DNA from: DASRAP01 sp964503275
Lineage (GTDB): Bacteria > Gemmatimonadota > Gemmatimonadetes > Gemmatimonadales > Gemmatimonadaceae
Direction: 5' to 3'
NCBI GenBank assembly: GCA_964503275.1
Contig: CAZCZO010000044.1
Location: 1-7,850 of the forward strand
Length of the DNA: 7,850 nucleotides
Position 1 is the stretch's first letter; the number at the start of each line of letters is the position of its first letter. The notes below the pieces were generated by a model. The model saw nothing but the letters and a program-made list of their open reading frames with translations, was not told where the DNA came from and searched no databases. Position numbers and translations under genes: made by a program. Shown here one piece after another: positions 1-6,488 of the stretch.

Positions 1-2441
1 TCGCCGCACAGTTGCAGGCCGAGGTCGAGGTGCCGGCGCGGGCCGCGCTCTCACTCCAGATGCTCGAGGCGCCGAGCCACCTCGTGGCGGAGCAGGACTA
101 CCGCAGCGCTGTGCTCGTCCGGAACAGCGGCAATCGTACGGCCGACGTCGTCCTCACCGCGGCCGCGCGACGCGGCGGCGACGCCCTGCTCGATGTGCCC
201 ACGTTCCGCCTCGCCGCCGGGCAGCAGCGCGTGATCTCGGTGAACGCCACCGCACCGCAGGGCACGGTCACGAGCGAAGAGCTGACGGTGCAGGTCGCCG
301 ATCAGAGTATGGGCACGACGGACTCGGTGGCGAGTCGCCTGACGCATCGCATGCGCGTCGTGCCACGCGATGCCGAGCACGGCTCCTCGCTGCAGACCAT
401 CCCCATGACCGCGACGCTGCGCAGCGCGGGCACGCCGGTGGCGAACAGCGGGATCGCGTCGGGGACCACCGTCGAACTGGTCGGTCGTGGCGCGATGGCC
501 AAGGGGTCCAGCACGCGGCTGGAGCTCGTGGCCCGCTACAGCGAAACGCGCAATGCGCCCTACGCCATCCGCAATGAGTTCCGCGCGGCCCTCGAAGGCG
601 ACTGGGGCAACATCACCTTGGGGCACGCCCGCTATGGCCTCACGCCGCTGACCAGCAGCACGCTGCTGCTGCTCGGGGCCGGAGCGGCGGTGCAGGCCGG
701 ACCGCTCCGTCTCGCGGCCCACGCGGGCTATGACGATCTGCGGCCGGACGATACCCGGGAAGCTGCGGCGCAGATCGGCCTGCGCGTGCCCATGGGCGCC
801 GAGCTGGCCGTCACCTCGCTGCTGCGGCAGGATGTGGACGGCTCACGCCGCGCGCATCACACCGGCCGACTGACCCTGCCCCTGCAGCGTGCGGGCACCG
901 TGAGCGTCGAGGGCAGTCTTCCCACCAGCCCTGGCGCCACCGTGAACGGCTGGGCCATGAGTGCGAGCGGGGCACCGCTCGGCTTCCACTACTCCGCGCG
1001 ACTCATCGACGGTGACTCCACGTGGATCGGTCCCCGGCGCGGGGTGATCGAGCGCAATGCCTCGATCAGCACGCCAACGGTCGCGCGGCTGCGGCTCTAC
1101 GCCGATCACGCCTCGCGGCAACAGAATCGCCTCGATCTGCTCGATCTCAGTGACTCGCTCGGGACCCTCAGCGTGCTCAGCGATCGCTCGTCCCTGACCA
1201 CCGCCGGGGTCGCCATCGGCTCCTGGCTGCGTGCGGAGCGGCGCGAGGTCGAGCAGTCCTTCCACTTCATCGGGACACGCGCGCTGCGCGAGGAGTCCGG
1301 CGTGAACGTCATCGGGTCCTGGCGCACCGGGCGTCGCTTCAACGCGACGGCCATCTACTTCCGCGGCGATGCGCGCACCGCCGACTCCGCCGCGTGGCGC
1401 CCGTTCTACCGCACGACGGCGACGGGCACGCTGCGGCTGGTCGGTCGCAATGCCATCACGCTGCTCGCCGACCGGCAGGTCACGCCCGATCGCGCGTCGA
1501 GCGGCTCCATCATCCGGACGGGGATCGGCGCGCAACTCACCCTGGACTCGCGGCGCACGGGCTCGACGCTGCAGCTCGGCGGACGCCAGAACCGCGGCTC
1601 GGGGATCTCGCTGGGCTCGGGCGGCGGCGTGGCCGTGCTGGCCCAGCGCTCGCTCGATGCGACGCTGAAGCAGTCGTTGCCCGGTGGCTACACGATGGGC
1701 ATGCGCTGGCGCGCCGTCGAGTCACCGTCCCGCGGCGCGCCATGGTTGCAGGTCGCGGCCGTGGAACTGTCCATGCCCTTCGCGCTGCCGGTGGGCCCTC
1801 GCCGCGATGTCGGCAGCCTCACCGTCGTGGTCCGCGACGAGTCCAGTGGCCGACCGGCCCGTGACGTTCTCGTGCTCGTGGGCAATCGCGGCGCGGTCAC
1901 CGACCGCAACGGACGCGTGACGCTCAACGAGCTCGCCCCGGGCGCCTATGCCGTGCAGATCGATCGCAGCACGGTCCCTCGCGACCGGGTCAGCACGCAC
2001 GACGCCCCGGAGTTGGTGACGGTCGCGGCGGCGGAACGTCGCGAGGTCCATGCCCTGTTGATCGAAGGGGCGCGGATCGGCGGCCGCTTGCGCCGGTTCG
2101 ACACCCCGCCGCGCCAGCGTCTCGACGACAGCAGCGCCCGCGTCCTGGCCGACGTCGGCGGCTTGCCGGGCTTCGTGATCGAGGCGTCGTTGGGTGCAGA
2201 ACGTCGTCGCGCGGTCACCGATGCCGAGGGCGCCTTCCAGTTCGATCAACTGCGCGCCGGCGAATGGACCCTGCGCGTGGTCGGTGGGGTCATCCCGGAC
2301 CTGCATCGCGTCGAGCAGGCCGAGCAAAAGGTGCTCGTCGCACCCGGCGGCCAGGCGAGCGCCAACTTCCGGGTCGTCGCCGTGACGCGGACCATCCGGA
2401 TGCTGCCGGCGCTGCGTATCGAGCCCTCCGGCACACGCTGA
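1..2441 (+). CDS. Large envelope protein, usher- or barrel-like, with C-terminal transthyretin-like domains (5' end missing)
   Basis: The reading frame is open to the left edge (codons from base 3), so the true start and any signal peptide lie outside. About 812 codons are visible before the TGA at 2439-2441. Counting from the TTG at 12, residues about 15-115 look like an Ig-like domain of the NEW3/CARDB type (SAVLVRNSGNRTADV, later LAAGQQRVISVNA). Residues about 130-600 are a long series of short alternating strands rich in Gly, Ser, Thr and Arg, as in outer-membrane barrels or fimbrial ushers. From residue 602 (SLTVVVRDESSGRPARDVLV, then TDRNGRVTLNELAPGAYAV) there is a carboxypeptidase-regulatory-like domain, and a second follows at about 717-770 (TDAEGAFQFDQLRAGEWTL). 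The chain ends in Arg, not the terminal aromatic residue of simple porins, as expected if the barrel is internal. It most likely sits in the outer membrane or on the surface. A fimbrial usher relative is the main possibility, but no diagnostic usher motif was recognised. Codon use is uniformly GC-rich and no frameshift is seen. Confidence 0.8.
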   Translation, partial: AAQLQAEVEVPARAALSLQMLEAPSHLVAEQDYRSAVLVRNSGNRTADVVLTAAARRGGDALLDVPTFRLAAGQQRVISVNATAPQGTVTSEELTVQVADQSMGTTDSVASRLTHRMRVVPRDAEHGSSLQTIPMTATLRSAGTPVANSGIASGTTVELVGRGAMAKGSSTRLELVARYSETRNAPYAIRNEFRAALEGDWGNITLGHARYGLTPLTSSTLLLLGAGAAVQAGPLRLAAHAGYDDLRPDDTREAAAQIGLRVPMGAELAVTSLLRQDVDGSRRAHHTGRLTLPLQRAGTVSVEGSLPTSPGATVNGWAMSASGAPLGFHYSARLIDGDSTWIGPRRGVIERNASISTPTVARLRLYADHASRQQNRLDLLDLSDSLGTLSVLSDRSSLTTAGVAIGSWLRAERREVEQSFHFIGTRALREESGVNVIGSWRTGRRFNATAIYFRGDARTADSAAWRPFYRTTATGTLRLVGRNAITLLADRQVTPDRASSGSIIRTGIGAQLTLDSRRTGSTLQLGGRQNRGSGISLGSGGGVAVLAQRSLDATLKQSLPGGYTMGMRWRAVESPSRGAPWLQVAAVELSMPFALPVGPRRDVGSLTVVVRDESSGRPARDVLVLVGNRGAVTDRNGRVTLNELAPGAYAVQIDRSTVPRDRVSTHDAPELVTVAAAERREVHALLIEGARIGGRLRRFDTPPRQRLDDSSARVLADVGGLPGFVIEASLGAERRRAVTDAEGAFQFDQLRAGEWTLRVVGGVIPDLHRVEQAEQKVLVAPGGQASANFRVVAVTRTIRMLPALRIEPSGTR

Positions 2442-2483
2442 CGCGGGCGCGGTCCGTCCGGCATCGCTCTGCGGCGGGCAGGG

Positions 2484-2497
2484 TAGATTCCAGTGTG
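2484..2497 (+). promoter_or_regulatory. Putative -10 box for a leaderless selO transcript
   Basis: TAGATT at 2484-2489 fits the TAnnnT -10 pattern and ends five bases before the GTG start at 2495. Transcription would therefore begin at or within a base or two of the start codon. No convincing Shine-Dalgarno sequence lies at the right distance from the GTG, and no TTGACA-like -35 is seen 17 bases upstream of the box. This layout is typical of leaderless genes in several bacterial groups. That this one is leaderless is an inference. Confidence 0.45.
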
Positions 2498-4048
2498 CCC
2501 ACCGCGCTGCACTTCGACAACCGCTTCGTGCGCGATCTGCCCGGCGACCCGCGCAGCGACGACGCCCGCCGTCAGGTCCTCGGCGCCTGCTGGAGCGCCG
2601 TGCGCCCCACGCCGGTCGCCGCGCCGCAGTTGCTCGCGCATGCTGCCGAGGTCGCCGCGTTGGTCGGCTTCGCGGAGGCCGACGTCCTCACGGCGCGCTT
2701 CGCCGAGGTCTTCGCGGGGAACGCGCTGCTCCGCGGCATGCAGCCCTACGCCGCCTGCTATGGCGGGCATCAGTTCGGCACCTGGGCGGGACAGCTCGGC
2801 GATGGCCGCGCGATCACGCTGGGCGAGGTGCTGACGCCCGCCGGCGAGCGCTGGGAGTTGCAGCTCAAGGGTGCCGGCCCCACGCCCTACTCGCGCACGG
2901 CCGATGGGCGCGCGGTGCTGCGCTCGTCGCTCCGCGAGTTCCTCTGCAGCGAGGCCATGCACCACCTCGGCGTGCCGACCACGCGGGCGCTGAGTCTCGT
3001 GGCTACGGGCGAGCCGGTGCTGCGCGACATGTTCTACAACGGCAACGCGAAGATGGAGCCCGGGGCCGTGGTCTGCCGCGTGGCCCCGAGTTTCATTCGC
3101 TTCGGCAACTTCGAGATCCTCGCCGCGCGTGGTGACCTCGGCCTGTTGCGGCAGCTCGTGGACTTCACCATCGCGCGGGACTTCCCGCACCTCGCAGCGG
3201 ACGCCCCCGCACGCGTCGCCCAGTGGTTCCGCGAGGTCTGTGAGCGCACGGCGACCATGCTCGTCCACTGGATGCGCGTCGGCTTCGTACACGGCGTGAT
3301 GAACACCGACAACATGTCGGTGCTGGGCCTGACCATCGACTACGGCCCCTATGGGGTGCTCGACGACTTCGATCCGAACTGGACGCCGAACACCACCGAC
3401 GCGCATGGCCGTCGCTATGCCTACGGCCGGCAGCCAGCCATCGCGCAGTGGAACCTCGAGCGCTTCGCCGAGGCGCTGCTCCCGCTGATGGACGGCGATG
3501 CCGCACTGGTCGCCGGGCTCGAGCACTATGTGGACACCTTCAACGCGGGCTACACCGCGATGCTCGCCGCGAAGTTCGGACTGGCCTCGTTCGTCGGTGA
3601 CGACCGGCACCTCGCGACCGAGGGCATGGCGCTACTCGAGCAGGGCGGCATGGACTACACGCTGACCTTCCGTGCCTTGTCCGACTACCCCGACGCGGTC
3701 CCGGCCGACGACGCAGCGGCCGTCGATCTGCTCGGCGATGTGTGGTACAGCGATGCCGCACGGGCGCAGCACGCGGCCCCGTTGGGGGCGTGGCTACGCC
3801 GCTGGCATGCCAGCGCGACGCGCGGTGCAGCGATGCGCGCGGTCAACCCCAAGTATGTGTTGCGCAACTATCTCGCGCAGCAGGCGATCGACGCCGCCGA
3901 GCAGGGCGACCTGTCGGTCCTCCATGCGCTGCACGAGGTGCTGCGTCGTCCCTACGACGAGCAGCCGAGCGCGGCGCACTTCGCGGCGAAGCGGCCCGAG
4001 TGGGCGCGCGTGAAGGCCGGGTGCTCGATGCTCTCGTGCAGTAGCTGA
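2495..4048 (+). CDS. selO: Protein adenylyltransferase SelO (YdiU family)
   Basis: SelO is a pseudokinase-fold enzyme that transfers AMP from ATP to Ser, Thr or Tyr of target proteins and is linked to redox homeostasis. The 517-residue product is slightly longer than E. coli YdiU (about 478) and within the family range. Visible signatures, counted from the GTG at 2495, are GGHQFGTWAGQLGDGRA (about 90-106), LQLKGAGPTPYSR with Lys125 and Arg134, the following DGRAVLRSSLREF, and HGVMNTDNMSVLGLTIDYGP. In the last, Asp272 and Asn273 match the catalytic base and metal ligand of characterised SelO, and Asp282, ten residues on, matches the second metal ligand. The chain ends in Ser-Cys-Ser-Ser, so Cys515 is third from the end, where animal SELENOO carries selenocysteine. 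GTG 2495 is chosen because family homology begins there (LHFDNRFVRDLPGDP) and a -10-like box lies just upstream. Starts further upstream in the same frame overlap the preceding gene. The product is predicted cytoplasmic, with no signal peptide. All key residues are intact. Confidence 0.97.
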   Translation: MPTALHFDNRFVRDLPGDPRSDDARRQVLGACWSAVRPTPVAAPQLLAHAAEVAALVGFAEADVLTARFAEVFAGNALLRGMQPYAACYGGHQFGTWAGQLGDGRAITLGEVLTPAGERWELQLKGAGPTPYSRTADGRAVLRSSLREFLCSEAMHHLGVPTTRALSLVATGEPVLRDMFYNGNAKMEPGAVVCRVAPSFIRFGNFEILAARGDLGLLRQLVDFTIARDFPHLAADAPARVAQWFREVCERTATMLVHWMRVGFVHGVMNTDNMSVLGLTIDYGPYGVLDDFDPNWTPNTTDAHGRRYAYGRQPAIAQWNLERFAEALLPLMDGDAALVAGLEHYVDTFNAGYTAMLAAKFGLASFVGDDRHLATEGMALLEQGGMDYTLTFRALSDYPDAVPADDAAAVDLLGDVWYSDAARAQHAAPLGAWLRRWHASATRGAAMRAVNPKYVLRNYLAQQAIDAAEQGDLSVLHALHEVLRRPYDEQPSAAHFAAKRPEWARVKAGCSMLSCSS

Positions 4049-4057
4049 GCACGGCGC

Positions 4058-4085
4058 GGGCGCGCCGCTCGTGTGCGGCGCGCCC
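4058..4085. terminator. Perfect GC hairpin between convergent genes, probable bidirectional terminator
   Basis: The left arm GGGCGCGCCGC (4058-4068) and right arm GCGGCGCGCCC (4075-4085) are exact reverse complements, with the six-base loop TCGTGT. It begins nine bases after the selO stop codon and ends eight bases before the stop of the convergent gene, which is the expected position for a shared terminator. Neither strand has a clear T-run, so it may act as a factor-assisted terminator or a 3'-end stabiliser rather than a classic intrinsic terminator. Confidence 0.65.
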
Positions 4086-4093
4086 CGACGAAC

Positions 4094-4378
4094 TCAGTGC
4101 GGCATCCAGATCGAGCCGGCGAGCACCACCTCGGTCCCACGCGGCAGCGACAGCGGATCACGGCTCTTGGTGTAGAACGTGAGCCCACGGTAGCCCATGA
4201 GGTACTGGTAGTTCTTGCGAAGCACGCCGCCCTCGGTATGCACGACCAGCGCGTCCGGCTGACGGTTGAGCAAGCGCTGGAACTCCTCGGGTTCGACGCG
4301 GACCAAGCTGCCCGACGCCTTGATGGCGTTGGCGATGGCGGCCGCGGCGGCGGCCCCTCCTGCGGCTCCTGCGTTCAT
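4094..4378 (-). CDS. Small conserved-looking hypothetical protein, 94 residues
   Basis: It encodes 94 residues. The N-terminus is Ala/Gly-rich (residues 2-21, AGAAGGAAAAAAIANAIKA), followed by a compact mixed domain: VRVEPEEFQRLLNRQ (26-40), LVVHTEGG (44-51), NYQYLMGYRGLTFYTKS (56-72), LPRGTEVV (78-85) and a terminal IWMPH. The ATG at 4378 is chosen because AGGGAA (complement of 4384-4389) lies five bases upstream; the same frame upstream is a translation of the neighbouring gene's antisense and looks non-coding. The pattern recalls small uncharacterised bacterial proteins, but I cannot assign a named family or function. The Ala-rich head is too weakly hydrophobic to call a signal peptide or membrane segment with confidence. 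It lies 40 bases downstream of the propeller gene on the same strand, so co-transcription is likely. Confidence 0.8.
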   Translation of the reverse strand: MNAGAAGGAAAAAAIANAIKASGSLVRVEPEEFQRLLNRQPDALVVHTEGGVLRKNYQYLMGYRGLTFYTKSRDPLSLPRGTEVVLAGSIWMPH

Positions 4379-4418
4379 GCGAGTTCCCTGCGGTGAAGGG
4401 GAGAGAGCGTCGTCGCGG

Positions 4419-5558
4419 TCAGCGGCGAATACGATAGCGCACGACGGTCGGCACATCATCGGCGTCGAGCTCGACGCCCCAGACCTGGTCGCCGACCACG
4501 GCGTGCAACTGTGTGTTCGACGGGACGTTGAGCGTCGCGATTGCTGTGCCGCCCGGGTCGTGGACGAGGTACTGATGCTGCGCCCGGTCGCTGCGCCGCA
4601 GCCACAAGGTCCCATCGGCAGCCGCGAAGGCGGCACTGATCGGTGGTCGGAACGCCGGCGCATACAGCGCTTCGCGGACCGTGGCCTCGGGGACCCGTGT
4701 GCCGCGAATGGTCGGGCGCATGCGGTCGATGGTGCTGTCCACCGCCGACCGGGTCAACGGCACCGGCTCGTAGGGGTAACGTCGCGTCCAGATCGTGTCG
4801 CCGGTGAAGCGCAGCGCCGTGACACTGAACGTCGCGCCCCGCGCCGCGGTCGCCGCCGAGCGATCTACGACGTACCCGCGTTCAGCGGCGGGCGCAGCGA
4901 TGAAGAACGGGGAGTCGTTGAAGGGCTGGGACGTGAGCGAGACGCTCGTGCCCATGCGGAGCATCAGTTGCGAGTTGCCCAGGCTCGTGACGGCGATGGT
5001 GTCGAGCAGCCGACCGCTGCGCGAGAGTAGCAGGTGCGGTCGCGTCGGGACCTCGCCGGTCGCGACGTCTCGGGAGATCAGCATGGCGATCGACAGGGCG
5101 CGGTCGCCCCGCAGTGGCGTGCCGGGAAATGCCGAGCCCCCGTCACCGATCGGTACGCCAGTGAAGCCGGAGAGCATCCCCGCCCCGCGACCCGCCGCAT
5201 CGAAGAACACGACGCGCCGCTGCTGGTAGTCCGCGACGAAGAGGGTGTCATTGACGAAGCCGATCTGGCCGACGGACTGGTATTCTCCCGGGCCACCCCC
5301 CTGCCGTCCCACACGGTGCCGCAGCGTGCCCGAGGCATCGAAGCGCAGGACCATCGGCGGGAACGACTCGGCGATCACGACGCTACCGTCGGGCGTAGGG
5401 GCGACGAACGAGATGCGTGTCCACGCGATGTCGGCCTGCTCCGTGATGCGCAGCTCAGGGGCGAGGGTCCAGCGGGGGAGCGATTGGGCAGCGGCGAGGG
5501 AGGGTGGCGCGACGAGCAGCGCAGAGAGCAGCAGCGATCGCAAGGCGGGTCGGCGCAT
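4419..5558 (-). CDS. Secreted 6-bladed beta-propeller protein
   Basis: The 379-residue product starts with a clear Sec signal peptide: MRRP, a hydrophobic core LRSLLLSALLVAPPSLAAA, and probable cleavage after Ala24 (AAA-Q). The mature part holds repeated NHL/SMP-30-like propeller strands such as ISFVAPTPDGSVVIAES, MVLRFDASGTLRHRVG, IGFVNDTLFVADYQQRRVVF and FAAADGTLWLRR. The segment GRQGGGPGEYQSVGQIGF (about 85-102) is the signature I associate with the 6-bladed beta-propeller family common in Gemmatimonadota and Bacteroidota. Such proteins are thought to bind ligands or partners in the periplasm or outside the cell; no enzyme activity is evident. ATG 5558 is chosen because it opens the signal peptide. 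No good ribosome binding site precedes it (TTTCAACTCACC upstream), which is odd. The frame remains open far upstream, but that part reads as antisense of the divergent lipoprotein gene and is rejected. The downstream partner is the 94-residue protein gene. Confidence 0.88.
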   Translation of the reverse strand: MRRPALRSLLLSALLVAPPSLAAAQSLPRWTLAPELRITEQADIAWTRISFVAPTPDGSVVIAESFPPMVLRFDASGTLRHRVGRQGGGPGEYQSVGQIGFVNDTLFVADYQQRRVVFFDAAGRGAGMLSGFTGVPIGDGGSAFPGTPLRGDRALSIAMLISRDVATGEVPTRPHLLLSRSGRLLDTIAVTSLGNSQLMLRMGTSVSLTSQPFNDSPFFIAAPAAERGYVVDRSAATAARGATFSVTALRFTGDTIWTRRYPYEPVPLTRSAVDSTIDRMRPTIRGTRVPEATVREALYAPAFRPPISAAFAAADGTLWLRRSDRAQHQYLVHDPGGTAIATLNVPSNTQLHAVVGDQVWGVELDADDVPTVVRYRIRR

Positions 5559-5648
5559 GGTGAGTTGAAAGTCGACGCTGTGAGGACGGTGCACTCCAGA
5601 AGTTAAGTCGCTGCCGCCGTCGGCACCGTGGCCGAACCGATCAAGTGC

Positions 5649-5677
5649 TTGACATGATGACCCGGCGACCGTAGCGT
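5649..5677 (+). promoter_or_regulatory. Sigma70-type promoter for the lipoprotein gene
   Basis: The consensus -35 hexamer TTGACA (5649-5654) is followed by an exact 17-base spacer and TAGCGT (5672-5677), which matches TAnnnT. Transcription would start near 5684, leaving a leader of about 45 bases before the ATG at 5729. A perfect -35 with optimal spacing in high-GC DNA, upstream of a correctly oriented gene, is unlikely to be chance. Confidence 0.7.
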
Positions 5678-5717
5678 CGTGTTCAGGGTTCCCCCCCAAC
5701 ATGAGCCGCGTGGCCTC

Positions 5718-5722
5718 GGAGG
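5718..5722 (+). promoter_or_regulatory. Ribosome binding site that sets the lipoprotein gene start
   Basis: GGAGG at 5718-5722 touches the first in-frame ATG (5723), which rules that codon out as an efficient start. It lies six bases before the second in-frame ATG at 5729, which is close to ideal. The annotated start is therefore 5729, two codons shorter than the longest frame. Confidence 0.8.
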
Positions 5723-5728
5723 ATGACA

Positions 5729-6472
5729 ATGCGTGCACTCGCTGTGGTCGGATTGCTGGCCATCGTTCCATCGGGTTGCGATCGTGACGTGCCGACAGAC
5801 CCGGTTCAGACAGAGGCGGAAGCACCGCCGAGCAGCGACAAGCCGTGGGCGACGGGGGGTGGCGGCGGTGTGGTGTGCCCACCGGGCGTGACATGCTTTC
5901 GCGCGACTGGCATCGTGCGTGATGCGTACACGCAGGCGCCGATCCCGAACGCCATCGTGACCGTCGCGTCTGACCCGTCGAGTCCGCGGGATTTCCACCA
6001 CGCATTCTATCCTGGTCCAGATGGGACCTATGACACCGGATTCATCATTCCGACACTGCAGTACTCGGTCAGCGTGTCCGCGCCGGGCTTCGTGTCGGCG
6101 ATGTTCCCAGGCGGCGGCTGGCACGATATGGTCGCGACCGACGCATCGGTCGGGGGGATCCGCGGGAATGGCCTGTACGAGCGCGCGCGGTTCAGCGGAG
6201 GGATCTGTTCCACGCGCGGCGGCATCGTTGCGCGCGTCATTCGAGTATATCGCCGCGGAACGATCGATATCGAGCCACCAGTGAAGGAGCTGTTCCCGTC
6301 GCCTCACGCCGCCGATCTGGCCTGGTTCGTGAGCGGTCTGGCGCCTGGCGTCTATGACGTGGTGGGCGATACCATTGCGTCCGGCGTCGGCCTGTTCCGA
6401 CACCTCGACGTGACCGTGGCCTCTGGGCGATCATCGAATGCACTGCTCCTACATCGGCTCTGCTCGCCGTAG
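5729..6472 (+). CDS. Predicted lipoprotein with carboxypeptidase-regulatory-like domain
   Basis: The 247-residue product opens with MRALAVVGLLAIVPSGC, a short hydrophobic signal with Cys17 as the likely lipidated residue. The lipobox PSGC has Pro rather than Leu at -3, so lipidation is probable but not certain. A Pro/Glu/Ser-rich linker (about 18-40) leads to a five-Gly run (43-47) and CPPGVTC (50-56). The segment FRATGIVRDAYTQAPIPNAI (57-76), followed by PDGTYDTGFIIPTLQYSVSVSAPGF (about 97-121), has the pattern of a CarboxypepD_reg/transthyretin-like beta-sandwich. A second strand-rich part (about 160-240) includes WFVSGLAPGVYDVVGD, which may be another sandwich of the same kind. Cys160 and Cys245 are also present. 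Such domains usually mediate binding or surface display; no catalytic motif is seen. It has its own promoter and is convergent with the gene ending at 6489, 16 bases away. Confidence 0.82.
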   Translation: MRALAVVGLLAIVPSGCDRDVPTDPVQTEAEAPPSSDKPWATGGGGGVVCPPGVTCFRATGIVRDAYTQAPIPNAIVTVASDPSSPRDFHHAFYPGPDGTYDTGFIIPTLQYSVSVSAPGFVSAMFPGGGWHDMVATDASVGGIRGNGLYERARFSGGICSTRGGIVARVIRVYRRGTIDIEPPVKELFPSPHAADLAWFVSGLAPGVYDVVGDTIASGVGLFRHLDVTVASGRSSNALLLHRLCSP

Positions 6473-6488
6473 AGGCGGCTCCGATTCG

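Larger units (their letters stand above)
5559..5728. other. Divergent intergenic region between the propeller and lipoprotein genes
   Basis: This 170-base spacer carries the regulatory DNA of two divergent genes. The rightward promoter and ribosome binding site are listed separately. For the leftward gene the only -10 candidate is TAACTT (complement of 5600-5605), which has no recognisable -35 element 17 bases upstream, so its promoter is unresolved. A run of seven C residues (5691-5697) lies in the rightward leader. No RNA gene or riboswitch is recognised. Confidence 0.6.

Noticed and set aside
2264..2494. An N-terminal extension of selO back to 2264
   Set aside because: It would overlap the upstream gene by about 180 bases and encodes an Arg/Pro-rich stretch unlike SelO, whose homology starts at the GTG at 2495.
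2442..2494. A terminator or operon link between the large envelope gene and selO
   Set aside because: No convincing stem was found in the 53-base gap. A -10-like box at selO argues for separate transcription, so neither an operon nor a terminator is called.
2246..3610. A long minus-strand open frame (about 454 codons) opposite selO
   Set aside because: It lies entirely antisense to a gene with unmistakable SelO motifs. Its translation is rich in Arg, Gly, His and Val with no recognisable fold, as expected of antisense frames in high-GC DNA.
4266..5030. A + strand open frame (about 254 codons) opposite the propeller gene
   Set aside because: It is antisense to the propeller and the small protein, and its Arg/Gly/Ala-rich translation shows no domain.
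5701..5787. A short upstream frame starting at ATG 5701 (28 codons, containing CTRCGRIAGH) in the lipoprotein leader
   Set aside because: No ribosome binding site precedes it, and the strong GGAGG downstream serves ATG 5729. The two-Cys content could be chance.
5559..6005. An N-terminal extension of the propeller gene to 6005
   Set aside because: It would place more than 140 residues before a clear signal peptide and runs antisense to the lipoprotein gene.
5603..6403. A minus-strand open frame (about 266 codons) opposite the lipoprotein gene
   Set aside because: The + strand frame has a signal peptide, lipid Cys, domain pattern, promoter and ribosome binding site. The antisense translation has low-complexity Arg/His content.
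6453..6485. A possible terminator hairpin between the lipoprotein gene and its convergent neighbour (ATCGG/CCGAT with an inner CGCC/GGCG)
   Set aside because: The arms are only five and four base pairs with poorly matched interior bases and partly lie in coding sequence; no T-run follows.
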